From: Paramarasmius palmivorus
Taxonomy: Eukaryota > Basidiomycota > Agaricomycetes > Agaricales > Marasmiaceae
DNA: 64,000 bases
Direction: 5' to 3'
NCBI GenBank assembly: GCA_037176845.1
Contig: JAYKXP010000040.1
Location: forward strand, 62,001-126,000
Notes under the pieces: model-generated
What the model saw: the letters and a program-made list of their open reading frames with translations, nothing else
What the model was told of the DNA's origin: nothing
Database searches by the model: none
Made by a program: the position numbers and the translations under genes
In this document: piece by piece, positions 36,456 to 49,010 of the stretch
Numbering within the stretch: position 1 is the stretch's first letter
Layout of the letters: each line of letters opens with the position of its first letter

Positions 36456-37260
36456 GGTCAGAAGGAATCCATAACACGTGTTGAGAGCGTGTGCCTCATC
36501 CTTCTCAAGATCTCACAGTCACAGACTCACACGCACCTTAGAAGGAATGACAGCTCACGTGGCGGTGATTTGACCAAAGTGCTCCTCATTTGTCTCTTAC
36601 ACACAATGATGACGAACGTACCCTGTAAAGGTCAGCTCTATACAAATCCAAGAATACCATCCTTCTGAAGATCCTAGACGTCGCAGTTATCGACAGCTGT
36701 CCTCTCGACGTCGATATCATCATAAAATCCAACGACAAGAACTAGTCCCAAGCCACGTACAGTACTCTAAGCTGGGGACTCGAGTCATAACGCGCCAAAG
36801 CAATTCTGTACAAAGTTTAACACGGCGAGCTGCAGGTCATGTCTGAAACGGCGCTTCGCACAATCAATGTTCCCCTGGAAGACGTTCTTGAGGCTATGCT
36901 TGGAAATGCTATCTCTTTATTACAACTTGAATTTGTCCTCGTGGGCTTCGGCTGAAAGGTTCACAACCATAAAGTCTACCCTGCGTTTTCCCGCGAAAAC
37001 AGTTGGTGAAGAAATGCCGTCTACCAAGTCGTGTTAAAGCGCTCGAAAAAGGAGCATGTGTGGTTAAAATTAATATGCGTTGCTGCGTGATAAGTTGATG
37101 GGTAAAAAAGAACAAACTACGACAAGTCGAGCGAAGGACTTATAATCAACGTATTGTCATCTACATAAACAACTTTTCCGGTGTTCCCGGCTCGTTAGTG
37201 CTACAACGGCCCTAGGACGAGACTCGGAACACTACAAGCATTTCAAACAAAAAAATGATG
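36456..37260. other. Spacer, no gene seen
   Basis: Short similarity to 18130, 22080 and 28630 around 36470-36500 (ataacacgtg and following) marks the sequence found in each unit between the nucleotidyltransferase gene and the tRNA genes. Nothing else is recognised. Confidence 0.5.
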
Positions 37261-37261
37261 C

Positions 37262-37355
37262 TTGACAACACACTGGGAATTAAACCCAGCACCCCCGCAG
37301 CTATACGAGTGTCTCGGATATGCTGAGCAGATGTGATAACCAACTATATGATGTA
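37262..37355 (-). pseudogene. tRNA-Ala relic
   Basis: The T arm (CTGGG, TTTAATT, CCCAG on the minus strand) and most of the D arm survive. The acceptor stem and the anticodon arm (TGCTCAGCA) carry several changes compared with the tRNA-Ala at 47330-47422. Confidence 0.6.
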
Positions 37356-37390
37356 CCCGTCATCCGAACTGAATAAAACTATGGAGAGGA

Positions 37391-37468
37391 CAGCTCGAAC
37401 TGGGGACCTTCTGTGTAAAATCCAGGCTTCCGGCTATGTTGGGCGATAACCAACTACGCCATCGAACC
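37391..37468 (-). pseudogene. tRNA-Val relic with deleted anticodon arm
   Basis: The 5' acceptor and D arm and the T arm are recognisable, but the 5' half of the anticodon stem is deleted (gttgggcgataacc where an intact gene has gttagacagatgcgataacc). Confidence 0.65.
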
Positions 37469-37474
37469 AATAAC

Positions 37475-38785
37475 TTTGCTTTCATTCGGTGGAGAGACAA
37501 GCGGGGGTTTCACAATCGACTCTCAGCCATTCGTGAAGAACGAGTGAGGAGAGTGGGTATTGGGCGTAGGCTAGGTCATTGTTGGGTATTATACGTTGAG
37601 AGAAGAAAAGTTATAACGCACCAAGATCGCCCAATTGATACCCAAAAACTCCTTGGATACCCCGATCAAAGACCCCCGCCCAACTGCCTGTGAAGACAGG
37701 CGTTGCGTCATTCAACCCGACGGTGGATGGGACCATGCATGCGCTCAACCTGTCGCGAGGTCGGAGGAAAGAGGGACAGAGGCGCAACTTGAATGAGAGC
37801 TACTCAAAGCAACCAACCCTACCCAAACATCGGTCAAATACCCCAGCCTGGTGCTCGTAGAAGGGGAGTACCATCCAGCCCGACCGCGGAGAAGAATGTG
37901 AGCAACTATGGGTACGCGGAAGCGAAGAAATGAGGATGCGGTGGGCGCAACTTCAGGAAAAGCTACCGAGAGCAAGCAAAACGTCATTTAGGGACCCCAG
38001 CCTGGCTCGTGATGATTTGGAGGGTGTAGCGCCATTCGTCTCGCCGGTGAAGGGGAGCGCGAGGCACTCTGGGTGCGTAGGAGTCGAAGTTGAGGCGGGT
38101 GTGGTGATAGTAGCGGTCGGAAGGATATATGGCAAAATAAAGTGAAGAACGGGAACGGTTGAGGGCTATAGGGAAGGTCAGATCATCAGCTTCAGGACAG
38201 GAGGACCGCAAATGGCAATGGTTGACGCACCCAGATGCCCAGAAACACAAATCAGCCAAAGAGTACCCTTCCTTCCTAGCGTGTCGGATGGCGAGCCGGC
38301 AGTCTTGATAATGCAGCGTGTCATAGCTTCGGCAGAGGTAGGTGCACCCACGGCCTGGGCGTAGAGATGGTAAGAGTTTGTAGGCGGGTGAAAGATGTAC
38401 ATGACAGCAAATTTATTCCTGATCCATCCTACGCACTGGTATAGAACAGGGCAAAAGTTCTCCACGAGGTGCATTTATATCATCTACCTGAGTGTACCAG
38501 GGTCGCTTATGGGCAAGACTGAGGCTGGAAACCAGATGTAGTCGCGTTGGAGCTCGAGAAAGGTTGACATCTGTTGAGGTCTAAAAAGACAGTCTCTGAA
38601 GCTTTGCTGGCGCTATAGTCTATTATTTTACCTCCTCTTTCATTTAAACAGAGTTTAGAGCACTCACTGTGGATGAACGACGAGGGTTGAGCTTGTTGAC
38701 GATGGACGCGAACGATGAGGAGAGGTGTGACGCGTTATTGTCACTCGTCACTCCCTTGACGTCGCATGACGTAACGCGCTTCCCA
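37475..38785 (-). repeat. Dispersed block X, copy 4
   Basis: TGACGTAA lies near 38769. The palindrome is degraded (gtgacgcgttattgtcac). An exon-like piece resembles FASIV.KLNPRRSST with one frame slip, ending at GTGAGT. A piece reading VGWIRNKFAVMYIFHP lies near 38440-38390. Downstream, DLCFWASGCVNHCHL near 38250-38200 matches pieces in other copies. Product unknown. Confidence 0.5.
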
Positions 38786-39237
38786 CACAACGCTCACTCT
38801 CTTTAAATTTCATGCTTTCTGTGGAATATCCTTCAATACGATCAAGGATCCTACGAATTATGCATGGATCTGGGATGAACCCATCGAGAGCTGGTGGAAT
38901 AAGGCAAATGAAGTACGACGTGTTACGGGTTCTCCAATAATTAAGATAAATAGTGACAATAACTAGGTAGCTCTGGCTAGAACTTTCCACAACATCTCGG
39001 CTCAACCCTTCCAGTGTGTCAAACACGTTACACTCAAATGGATCCCTATCCGAAGATCAGGACTTGTCTGACATACCTTGTCTTACGACTTCTGGCGTCG
39101 GCATTCACGAAACAGAATGATCCACGCCTTAGATTTCAACAAGAGATACCGATATCAGGCGCATTCTTCCACACGGCCTTCGATGTTTAACATCCTTCGT
39201 TTTGGCTCCCGAACTTGGCATACGAAGCCTCTCTAAA

Positions 39238-39545
39238 CAGAAAACCCCCTGATACACTCTTGTTCACACTTCACAACGGATATCACAACACTCAAACTTA
39301 GTACCATTGGAATAGCCTTCTCTGTATTCTTTGTCAATACTGGATTTTCCGAACGGCCCAAGATGAGAGGGCTGAACACTAGGGATATTTTCCGACTTAA
39401 TTTCCGACAACTCCTTCTCATTAGGTGTTGAATACCTTCTCCGTAATCAATGGCAAGTCGGCGACCTCACCGTCTTTGCTTGGATCAAACACTACGATCC
39501 AATATACTGTATTCCCGGCTGCTTCGGCGAAACCATGCTAATCAC
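39238..39545 (+). pseudogene. Cytochrome P450 relic (copy 5), 5' end only
   Basis: Matches the start of P450 copy 4: TTCACAACGGATATCACAAC with the following anchor, the FLNGPR region, then GVEYLLRNQWQVGDLT and IPGCFGETMLIT. It stops abruptly where copy 4 continues TADPRAIHH. Frame breaks precede the truncation. Confidence 0.75.
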
Positions 39546-39758
39546 CACTAGTCTACAAAGTCGAGATGAACCGTTTACTATGCAAAAAGTGGACATATCA
39601 AGGTGTTGCAGTGGGCGAGCCTTCCAATCCCACAACCTCGCGTGTTTGGCCCCCTGCTCATTAGAGTGCAAACCATGGAGGTTGATTCGTTTACCAAGTA
39701 CCAAGTCCATCTATGAACGACAGACGGCACAGAAACACGTAGTGAATTATGGCAGCAT

Positions 39759-39838
39759 GGTGCTATAGTTTAGTGGTCATCACTTGGGATTTTGATACAG
39801 CTGTTGAATATTGACTTCCCGAAACCCTGGTATCACCT
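39759..39838 (+). pseudogene. tRNA-Gln (TTG) relic lacking the T arm
   Basis: Starts GGTGCTATAGTTTAGTGGTC with a normal D arm, then ACTTGGGATTTTGAT containing anticodon TTG, an intron-like insert of about 19 bp, TTCCCGAAACC, and then CTGGTATCACCT. The last piece joins the variable region straight to the 3' acceptor strand, so the T stem-loop is missing. Confidence 0.55.
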
Positions 39839-41766
39839 CTGTAGAGGCAGTGTAATGGACCTATCTTTTTACGGTATATCTTGATATCTTATCAATATGG
39901 TACCATATCACGCGCCTTTCTTTACTTTTATTTAGCGTTCCGAACTTATCTACTACCATCGTACTCATAGGATAGCATCATAGAAAAAGGTACGGTCTGG
40001 TCGAGAGTCGGGACGTCGCGTTACAGGGACCACATTTTAGTTATGGTCTGGTTATCACAGGATGCTGTTTTTGGATGGGAAGCTCGGTGGTGATTATGCC
40101 AGGTCTAATCCCAGGTACATGATCGATACGAATACATGAATGCAAAGATCGGGCATAATGATGTTCCAAACGACAAGAAGAAGGCTTGTTAAGGGTGCGT
40201 TCAACCATCCAGGTCTGTTATAGTTCGTGATGAGACAGCTTGTACCATCACTCAACTCCGGCGTTCCTCTTACACTACCACGCACTCATCGTATGATACT
40301 GTTACATATTATACCATTGACCGCTGCTTTGATCTCGGTGACTGCCGATCTCGAATCTCACTGGTCTTCTCTTGACTCTGTTGACATCGATTTTATCGCT
40401 TGTCCGCTATCTACACTCGTAACTTTGATTTGACTTAGGTTTTCTGTCCAAGTGAGCTCAGGCTATGCGGTATCTTGACTATATATCTGGACATCTGAGA
40501 AGAAAATGGATAAACTCCGTCCTGAACACTCTTGTCAGGCGATACCAGTCCTGCTGAGAATGCGACATGTGCTTGAACACGGCCTCCCTTTCCACTTGGT
40601 GCCTCGGAACAGATCATTCATACTTCTCTTCCACTACACCCCGACAATTTCCTCCACATCGAGCAGAGATCCGGGCGTATCGGGTAAAGGAGTATTATCA
40701 TACTCGGGCCGACGGAAAGTGTGGTCACCATGACGAACGCGCGGCGACGATTTGATCGGAGTTAGCTTGACAGGGTTAAAGATGAAGTTACCATGACACT
40801 ATGGAAGGGAGGCCATGACATGACAGTGAATCGACATGAACTTGACGGTGGTGGTCCGGGATTCACGCATCTCCTCTCCGATGACCTCTAAGGTCGAAAG
40901 ATAAACTGTCCTCTAAGCCCAATGTTCCCCAACAACGCTGCCCTCGCCACCATCGTTGTTTTACATTCAACAGAGCCTCCTCAAGATTGCCATTTGCGAC
41001 AGGACTTTTCGAGATCGTGTTTGGGAACAGCAATCGCCACCTTCAAATCAAGGAACTCGTGATGACCGAAGTGATAAAAATCAGCAGCGATCGCGGGAAA
41101 CTCATGCATACAATTGAAGAATGTCTAGTGTTCTATTGTTTCTCTGCGCTCCCCCTTTTCTTTGGGATGTCACAAGTGTTTGTGAATGGTCACTTCATGC
41201 ACACTGCATTCATGTCGACCAATATCGCTGAATTTAAGGGTGATGCATAACTATCGAAACTACAAAACTGTATCAGAGTCAAGCTACAAACTTAACGGAT
41301 CTTCTGATCTATCAGCTACGTCATGCAATTCAACGTATGAGCGCGTTTTACATGTTTTATTGCTGGGCTTATTTTGATGGTCATTTTGGGGCCTACAGCA
41401 GGATCATATCGACCAACTCAATCCCCCTAGTGCCCGTTGGTTTAAGTCAGTTAGACGCTAGCGTAACATCCCCTTGCAGTGGACCACTTTCTAGGTATTT
41501 TCTACCATCCAAGCACTATGCAAATCCTGCAGCCCAGCGGCGGTGGTAGATCCACTATCGGAAGAAAGGGGCCTTTGTGCTTCTTATTTAATGAATTATG
41601 AGTGAATTGGAAGTTTGATATGCATGGTGTTCTCCGAGAGTATATCTGATATTTTTTATGTTGTATTGATTCTCGTACTCCAAGCTGCTGAAACCCTGTT
41701 ACAGCATAAAATATTTAGTGACGTCCACAAGAACATGTTTGTCCTAGGCATATGGCAAAATTGTTT
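39839..41766. other. Intergenic, no gene recognised
   Basis: Several short frames (for example plus 40227-40433 and 40987-41250) have no motifs I recognise and no convincing splice partners. I see nothing else to report. Confidence 0.4.
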
Positions 41767-42471
41767 CTATAATAATCGTTTTGTCAGCATATAGAGAAAG
41801 CTATATGAGGGTACAGACCTTGTCTGGGAATCCCACGAAATATCACGTTCATCTAACCACGGAAAAGAATGCGTTGAAGGTTTGGATGAAAAAAGGTATT
41901 CACTTTGCACATATGAGCGCACTGGGACTATCGGGGTACATCCTAATTGGGATATAGTCGTCATCGGAGGGAGATGCGAATTCCACTCGGGCAGCTCCTG
42001 ATGGGATTCGTTCCGGCTCCCCGTTTGCTGCTGCATAACCATGGTGCCTTCATAGCTGTATCCCACGGCAGCAGTGAGGCGATTGGCGTGTGTATATTGT
42101 AAACGTGGGTCTTCATCTGGTTGGATAACGGTGGAAGGAAGTGATGGGCAGTGAGTGGCCTGATTATCACCACCTCTGGACTGTGATGATAATTGAATCG
42201 GACTCAACCCTAGCGAGGATAGAGGAGGCTGGGGAAGAGTCATTTGTGATGCATTGCGCCTACGGCGTGACGGAGGAAGAGAGTTGGCGGGAAGGTATTC
42301 ACAATGGATCCTTTTGAGGTAACATCGCGTGCAGGCTTCAGAGTCATCTGTAACACCTCGATTATGACGAGGTTTACACTTGGTCTTTTGACGACGACAG
42401 TTGGTACATGCTCTAATAGCGCGATGACCAACACGCCGCTGAGAGAGACCTGTTTCTCCGAGTCTTGCCAT
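41767..42471 (-). CDS. Zn2Cys6 zinc-cluster transcription factor (short)
   Basis: A single frame of 234 residues from ATG at 42471. Residues about 20-60 hold a fungal binuclear zinc cluster: RACTNCRRQKTKC, then a 14-residue spacer, then ACTRCYLKRIHCEY, giving Cys-x2-Cys-x6-Cys-x14-Cys-x2-Cys-x6-Cys. The spacer between the third and fourth Cys is longer than usual. A basic PPSRRRRNAS linker follows, then Ser/Pro/Gln-rich sequence without the fungal-specific middle homology domain. It should bind DNA in the nucleus, often at CGG half-sites. The protein is short for this family, so further 3' exons may be missed. As the only regulator in the window it might control the P450/MFS/monooxygenase genes. 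Confidence 0.8.
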   Translation of the reverse strand: MARLGETGLSQRRVGHRAIRACTNCRRQKTKCKPRHNRGVTDDSEACTRCYLKRIHCEYLPANSLPPSRRRRNASQMTLPQPPLSSLGLSPIQLSSQSRGGDNQATHCPSLPSTVIQPDEDPRLQYTHANRLTAAVGYSYEGTMVMQQQTGSRNESHQELPEWNSHLPPMTTISQLGCTPIVPVRSYVQSEYLFSSKPSTHSFPWLDERDISWDSQTRSVPSYSFLYMLTKRLL

Positions 42472-42994
42472 TTTTGCGATCTGCAGTTCGCGCAGCTATG
42501 AGCTTATATGATGCCCCTCAAGTGGGTACGTATTGACATCAAGAGAGAACGGCAAATGTAATACACACCGCTGTTTCCTTGCATGAGATCGGGTGTATTA
42601 ATCAGCTTGAATTGAAACTGTCGGAGCCTTACTGGGTCTTACTCCGCAAGGCACAAGATATTTACAACTACACCGACCATCGGGTTTAGACCAGCTTTCG
42701 TAGGCAAGATTAATTGCATCCGGAGCGAGCCCAATACAATAGTATCGTACTCACCCTCCCGCCTCCCGCCTCCACCGCCGATCCCGTAAGCGAGAGGTAC
42801 AAAACAAGGATCTTCCCTTTACGTTATCTAGTATAAATCATGCGAACAGTCAACTTCGTCTTATTCCATCGCTTTGCCATGCTATGACAACCACATTATA
42901 AAAGGATCAATCAAATGCTGTACTGCAGACACTGGGAAAACGGAAAAGATTCCACTCAGGGGAATGAAAAAAAAAAAGAAATGGAATAGGATAG

Positions 42995-43321
42995 CTAATA
43001 ACTTGAACTCAACTTCTTGAGTGGTATTATATTTTTCGGCTGAGGAAACTTCCTGAAAGGTGGAGGATCACAGCTCTTTTCACTGCTATACATTTGATTT
43101 ACACCATATAGGCGCAGAACTCCTCCGAGCAGGACCACGAAAGCACCGCCACCGTAAACAGCGGCGTCATAAACGATCCCATCTCCGTCAGATGTCAATT
43201 CCGATTTGTCGACGTCACGAGGACATCTTATTTCTCGCTATGATCTTATCTATCATGCAGGATTTACATACCCTTTCCTTCCAAAGAAGAGAAACACAGT
43301 TCCTGTGATGTCGTTGGCCAT
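42995..43321 (-). CDS. Small single-helix membrane protein, unknown
   Basis: Two exons (43321-43272 and 43226-42995) with a 45 bp GT-AG intron join in phase into 93 residues. It starts MANDITGTVFLFFGRKG, continues GCPRDVDKSELTSDGDG, and has one hydrophobic helix (YGGGAFVVLLGGVLRLYGV). The tail is Pro/Lys-rich (DPPPFRKFPQPKNIIPLKKL). I do not recognise the family and cannot assign a role. An alternative start or an extra 5' exon is possible. Confidence 0.45.
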
Positions 43322-46190
43322 CGACACTTCACAGTTGACTTGGGAGTGTTTGATGGGCTGAAGCCAGTGATGTGCAGAGTAGGAATCATCTTCGTAAGCG
43401 AAAAATAGTCTCCACGCAACGATGAAATATCAAGCATTGTCTCGTAGAGGATAGTGTAAGTGGTATTTGATTAATGGAAAAGGAATAATCGAGTAACATC
43501 AAGTAACCTAAGTAACGTCACTCAAAAAGATCACTTGTACAACCTTGGGACAACCCTTTTCACTGGGGTGGCAAAGAACGAGGTAGATTAGGACGAGCTC
43601 GCTGATGCTATAGTTCTGAATGGCTATGAGGAAAATCCATTCAAATTAGATGAGAGGAAGAGGGGAGATGGAAGATGTCACTGAACCATACGAGACACGG
43701 CTGGCAAAATACTGAATAGATCAGGATAAATTTGCCGGAAGGGCGTAAGTTTTACCGAGATGACATGTGATGTATGGGTTATGCGGCGGGATGTTGCAAT
43801 GCAATTAAATCCTGGCTGAGAACGATGTGATTAGTTCAGCATCATGACTGTTGGAAAGAAGCAAACGACCCATTAACCTGGATCTAAATACCTCCCCTCT
43901 CAATACACCTACAATGCCCCTACACTTTTGCCCGTCAACAGCTCTGTCACCCATACCAGATCCATGGAGAGAAAGAAACTCCCCAAGAGTAAGCGAAAAT
44001 GACATGAGAGTTCCAAGTTTAAACTCCTCAGTCTGCTGTAGGGTGGGTGTATGTGAAAACCACCAATGTGCTGCTGTGGCTAGCGTAACAAAGGGTTTTG
44101 GATTCGGTTGAACTCGGAGGAGGTTGCAGCTGATTGCGATGTGACAAAGATCGATAGACCCAAGATTGCGCGGAATCAGGTTGCTGCATGAAATATTTGG
44201 GGATCAATACGGAGTTCCCAGGTGACAATAGTCATCATTGGAACGAAGCAATAATCGACATACCTGCTCCTATTCAATTTCAACTCGTATCAGAAATCCA
44301 AGCCACATCTGTTCAAGGTTGATAACGGTATAACTCCTCTGAGTTCAACGGAACCCTTGAACCTATCTTGGTGACTCTATGTGGGGATCTTGATGGTATG
44401 ACCTTCTATACGAGTGAATGGTTCGTGGAATAGTCGGTTGCAACAGGTATAGGCTCGACAATATTAGCTGAGTTTGGATGATCGTATCGAGGAAGACAAG
44501 AGGTCTGAGGCAGGAACAGACAGAGGTACACAAGCAGGGAAAATATACGTAAGATTACTCGAATCACTGTCGTCTGTCAGTATTTGGATGGCGATTCCCG
44601 CTATCCCTGTAGGGTAATGGGGTTTGTGACGTTGGAATGCACTTGTTTCTTCCCGACTATTCGTCTAGCTCAATTTACCATGTAACCGTTTTGTTTATCC
44701 GTCGATATTTTTATCTTGTTCAGTATACCCTACAATACTTTAGGCGTTCCTATGTTCAGGGCATTTGTCTATGCACGGCCCCCAGGTCTCCATCTTACAC
44801 TTTGTTGTTTTCTTCTGCGTACTGTTTGCTGACCTGAGATCATGCCGCTAGTTTATATCGGATCTGTGAAAGAAGGGTCGTTACCCCACCGTCTCAACAC
44901 GCTCCATGACGCTCAAGGTTTCAAGGGTTTTGAACGTAGCATTGATATTACCACCGGTCAAGTGATATCCATAAGCTGCTCGCCGCGAAGCAATGAATGG
45001 AATGAAACACTTACCGTGACCATTCCGAGTCAACGTGACCACTCAACGCCGCTCATGTGAGAGTCGAATGGTCCGATACGCCAATGGAGAAAATACGAAG
45101 TAGGCAAGATGCAGGTGAGGTGTAGCTACGGCCGAGACGGCTTTATTAGTCAAGGACGTAGGTATATATGTAGTCTCCACAATCGTTACATGCGTTGTCA
45201 ACAATCGCATGTGTGATGGTGTTCGTATAGCACCTTAGTTGGCGGCTGGTAATCGAGTACTCCCTCAATGATGGCACTGTCTCTCGGCATACTAATTCGT
45301 TAAAATGAACAATCCGCACAAGTGGGAGTGTAAAATTCAGTCCTGGAGAAATCATTATGACTCAATGCTGATCAATTTTGCAGTGGTCGTAGGCTGCGAA
45401 GAAGATTATGTCTGTAGGTAGGTTGCAGTCAGCGATAGAGTGAGAACATACTGACTTGATGGATGAGGAATCGAGATAAGAGAAACATCGACTTCGAGTC
45501 CTGGTTACAATCATTTCTTGCATCTCCGACTCGGGGATCATCATTGTGGTATACCGTTTACACCGCATCCACGGCGTGTTAGTGCCGTGAATACATCCAG
45601 AAAGCTCACCAAAGCACCCCTGAATTACCATCATATTGAAAAACTTTGGGGTTGTACTAAGGAGCTGTGATTATAATTTATCATGCTCATTGTAGGCGCC
45701 ATGTATCTGGATAAACTTTATTTGAAAGTCCCACAATGAATAGCGTTGGATACGCACTCACAGGTGCTTACATCGTGAGTATCGTCCGACCTAATTTCTG
45801 CAAACCCGTCCAGTTTCCACCATCTATCTCGTAGGAATCAGATACATATCAGGCTTATCTCTGAGAAGAATGTTCCTACTTTCTGTAGCGGGACATGGTA
45901 GCTGCCAAATAGAAGAGAAGTTGAGGTAGGGGCAGCGTCACAAAGGGTGAGAGTCGTGATCCGGAAACCACGCATCTATTCTGCGATAATAGAGCATATC
46001 TGCAACCTCATTTTTGATAATCACGACGGGAAGCTTGAGCGATTTCTGGCGCGAAAATCGCTCAAAATAGCACGTGCAGTTCGAAATTTTGCGTTTGCAG
46101 ATATGGTCTAATTCACGACTTCAAAAGTCAGCATGTGACGCCTTGTAAGGTGGCCGCCACAAAGGATGAACGGCGTTATTGCGTTAAGAA
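43322..46190. other. Intergenic, no gene recognised
   Basis: Frames of 60-90 codons occur on both strands (for example minus 44228-44028, plus 44842-45060, minus 45634-45362), but none shows a motif, a signal peptide or good splice partners. Confidence 0.4.
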
Positions 46191-46199
46191 ACACGCGTA

Positions 46200-46570
46200 G
46201 TTTTGATCTGCAAATAGGTTTTTGATCGGAAAAGTGTTCTCAACAAGGCCTCTATCTCGTCCGTCAAGATCTCTGCTTGTGTAGTGCCCATAGCATTCGC
46301 GTCGAAGCAGGGAGGTTTATATCAATGGCTCACCTACTTCAAGAATAGTCCAAGAAGCGCCATATATCGAGGATTGACGAGGTCTAAATTCAACCTCGGA
46401 ACACGCAAAAGGCGCTGAAAAATTGCAAGAGCTGTCGATCCACCAATGTATATCCTGAGCGTTCAGTAAAGGTGAAAGACCTTTTGTGAGAAGCAATTAG
46501 CTCTCCTCTTGATTCGAAGGAAGATATGGGTCCCACATGGCCTGAACTGGATGATGGAACATTCGACATC
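46200..46570 (-). pseudogene. Nucleotidyltransferase-like relic
   Basis: Traces of the NAIETVF..L and ALFFQR-like pieces and the double-ATG region (gatgatgg near 46550) align with the intact gene at 34.7-36.5 kb. Large parts are missing. It again precedes a tRNA-Ala/tRNA-Val pair and an X block. Confidence 0.5.
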
Positions 46571-47021
46571 ACGGTCAGAAGGAATCCGTCAAACGTGTTA
46601 CAGTTCACGTGGGGTTGATTCGGTCAAGAAAGTTATTCTCCTTTGCCCACAACAGCGAACGTACATCGCGAAGATCATTCTATACCATCCTGCCCTCGAT
46701 CAAACTTGGCTGAAAGTGAGCCCGAGACTCGACTGAAAGGTATAAAACGAGGATGCCAGCTAAAACTAGCGCTGCTTTTTATCCGAGAGAATTAATTCAA
46801 CAAAACACGTCGATCAATTGAATTGATTGAGATAGAGCGGTCGAAGAAGCAGCATGTGTGTGCGTGATAGGAACAGACCGAATATGCGGCTTAAAGCATT
46901 GACGTGAGGATGAAGAAATGCAACTCCAACAGCCGCGGCGAGATGGATTAGCGCTGAAAATTGTCCTTATGTATGTAGCCTCACAGTTAGCAAAAACGAC
47001 ACATTACAAAGTGGGCATCGG

Positions 47022-47096
47022 ACACACCGGGAATGGAACCAGGCACCCCGACGCACGCATCTAGGTAGTGGGATAAACAACTTCACCATATGTCCA
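47022..47096 (-). pseudogene. tRNA-Ala relic
   Basis: gacacaccgggaatggaacc, a degraded anticodon arm and ttcaccatatgtcc match the tRNA-Ala 250 bp downstream, with many changes in every stem. Confidence 0.55.
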
Positions 47097-47329
47097 TGGT
47101 GGCTGGTAGCGAACGAGGTGACATGGATATAAGCGACCTAATGGGGAGGAAATAAAATACCACTATAGGGCGAACGGAGGGCTTATAATCATCGTATTAT
47201 CATCTACAGAAACAACTTCTCCGATACCAATTGCTTATCATCGCTCGCCGCACACCGTAATAGCATAAACCAGGCCGATATTCCCAACTCGTTAGTTCAA
47301 ACAAAAAGTGCACGATATCGAAATGATAT

Positions 47330-47422
47330 GGACACACTGGGAATTGAACCCAGCACCCCCCGCAGGCACCATCAGCATACTTTATGCTAAGCGGATGTGA
47401 TAACCAACTACACCATGTGCCC
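47330..47422 (-). tRNA. tRNA-Ala (AGC), split
   Basis: On the minus strand the acceptor GGGCACA pairs with TGTGTCC, including a G3-U70 pair, the identity mark of alanine tRNAs. The anticodon stem TCCGC/GCGGG encloses TTAGCAT (anticodon AGC) with an intron of about 20 bp after it. The T arm CTGGG-TTCAATT-CCCAG is perfect. It is the only fully paired tRNA-Ala among several copies here. Confidence 0.85.
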
Positions 47423-47540
47423 GTGTTCAAGGTTAGCTTTGCTATGCTTATCAGTATTGTTTTTCGGATGAGAAGACCAACCACGCTGACCAGGGAAAAC
47501 GTGAACCGAGCCAAAAAAATTATTTCCCAAATACAGCAAT

Positions 47541-47638
47541 GATTCGAACCAGACTCGAACTGGGGACCTTCTGTGTGAGTACTGTGCTGAACAAGTTGTA
47601 TGTTAGACAGATGCGACAACCAACCACGCCATCGAACC
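47541..47638 (-). tRNA. tRNA-Val (AAC), split, one T-stem mismatch
   Basis: Acceptor GGTTCGA/TCGAATC, anticodon stem-loop with AAC and an intron of about 25 bp are intact. The outer pair of the T stem is mismatched (CCCAG with CTGGT) and the D loop has changes, so activity is possible but not certain. Confidence 0.7.
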
Positions 47639-47639
47639 G

Positions 47640-49010
47640 TTGCAAAGGATGGTAACTATGAATAATTAGCATCCTCGTAATCCAGGGGGGTATCTGGAGA
47701 CCGACGGGAGGGGAAAGTGGGTCGTGGAAGCCGGAATTGTACAAGGAGTATCACACCCGATACGGGGAGAAAGGGTGGGAGATATTCGAGGTGTGCGTGG
47801 TTGAGTGAGTGGTTCCGTTCTATCGACGAGTCAATACTACGAAGTATGGGTAGGGAGACGGAGACGGATGACGCACCCAAAATGCCGCACACGACAATCC
47901 GCTCAATACCCCGGACAAAGACCCCCATCCTACTGCTTGTGAAGTGGAGCGTAAGCTTCCGTGAGAAGACCGTTTGGTGGGAATCGGAAGTCGTGGGCGC
48001 AGCTGGAGGGAAAGTGACTGAAATCATCATCCTGGTGCTCATAAAAGGTGCAGTATCATTTAAACCGACGATGGAGGGGGTGGCGCGAGCGACCATGGGT
48101 GTGCAAGAAGTGTCCTAGTGGTCGGCGAAATGAGGAGACCGTGGGCGCAGCTTCAAGGAAAGCTGCCGAAAGCAAGCGAAAAGTCGGTTAAGGACCCCCA
48201 GCTGTTGTTCGGTAAGGTGTAGTACTGTTCAGCCCGAGGCTGGTGGAAGTGTGAACGACTATGGCCAGGTGGAAGGTGTCGTAGAGATCGAAGAAATGAG
48301 GAGGCGGCGGTGTGCTATCGAGAGCAAGGAAAACGGCGTTTAAGGACCCTAGTCTGGTGTTCGTAGTGACGAAGGAGGTGCAACGTTATCCAAACTCGCC
48401 GGTGAAGGGAGCGTGAGCTTCCATGGGGCGAAACGTGTCGAAGATGTTGGAGTGATGAAGAGGCGGCGATTATGGCGGAGGTAGCGTGGAATCGATCGGA
48501 AGGGTCCATAGCAGGCGGAGAAGCTGTAGTGGTTCGGTTCTGCAGAGAAGGGAGTCATGACTTTCAGCACTTGAAGGACCGCAAATAGCAACGGTTGACG
48601 CACCCAAATTCCCAGAAACACAGGCCAGCTAACCCTTCCTTCGTAGCGTGTCGCATTCTCCACAATGCAACATGTCAAAGCTTCAGCAGAGGTAGACGCA
48701 CTCGTGTCTTGAGGATAGAGACGGTAAAGGTATGCAGGCTTGGAATGGTTGGAAGACGTACATGACAACGGAACTGAGGCTAGAAAACCGGATGTAGTCG
48801 CGAGAAGGATTGTCGTCTGTAGAGATCCACCAAGACAGACTCTCAGACTGTGCTGTCACTATGTTTCATGATTTAGCTTCATATTTCACTTGAGTAGAGT
48901 TTAGAGCACTCACTGTGGATAAACGACGACGACTGAGCTCGTCAACGATGGACGCGAAACGACGTGGACGGTTGTGACTTGTCACGTCACTTGTCACTCC
49001 CTCCGCGTGA
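47640..49010 (-). repeat. Dispersed block X, copy 5
   Basis: A near-palindrome GTGACTTGTCAC lies at 48974-48985. An exon-like piece reads FASIVDELSRRRLST and ends at a GTGAGT donor; here its frame extends upstream to an ATG at 49060 (MDEIDIKLGYTAHF). VVMYVFQPFQA-like and LGIWVRQPLLFAVLQVLK pieces follow near 48760 and 48620-48560. This is the copy most open at its 5' end. Product unknown. Confidence 0.5.

Noticed and set aside
39839..41766. Short frames at 40227-40433 and 40987-41250 as genes
   Set aside because: No motif, no splice partner and no homology to anything else in the window.
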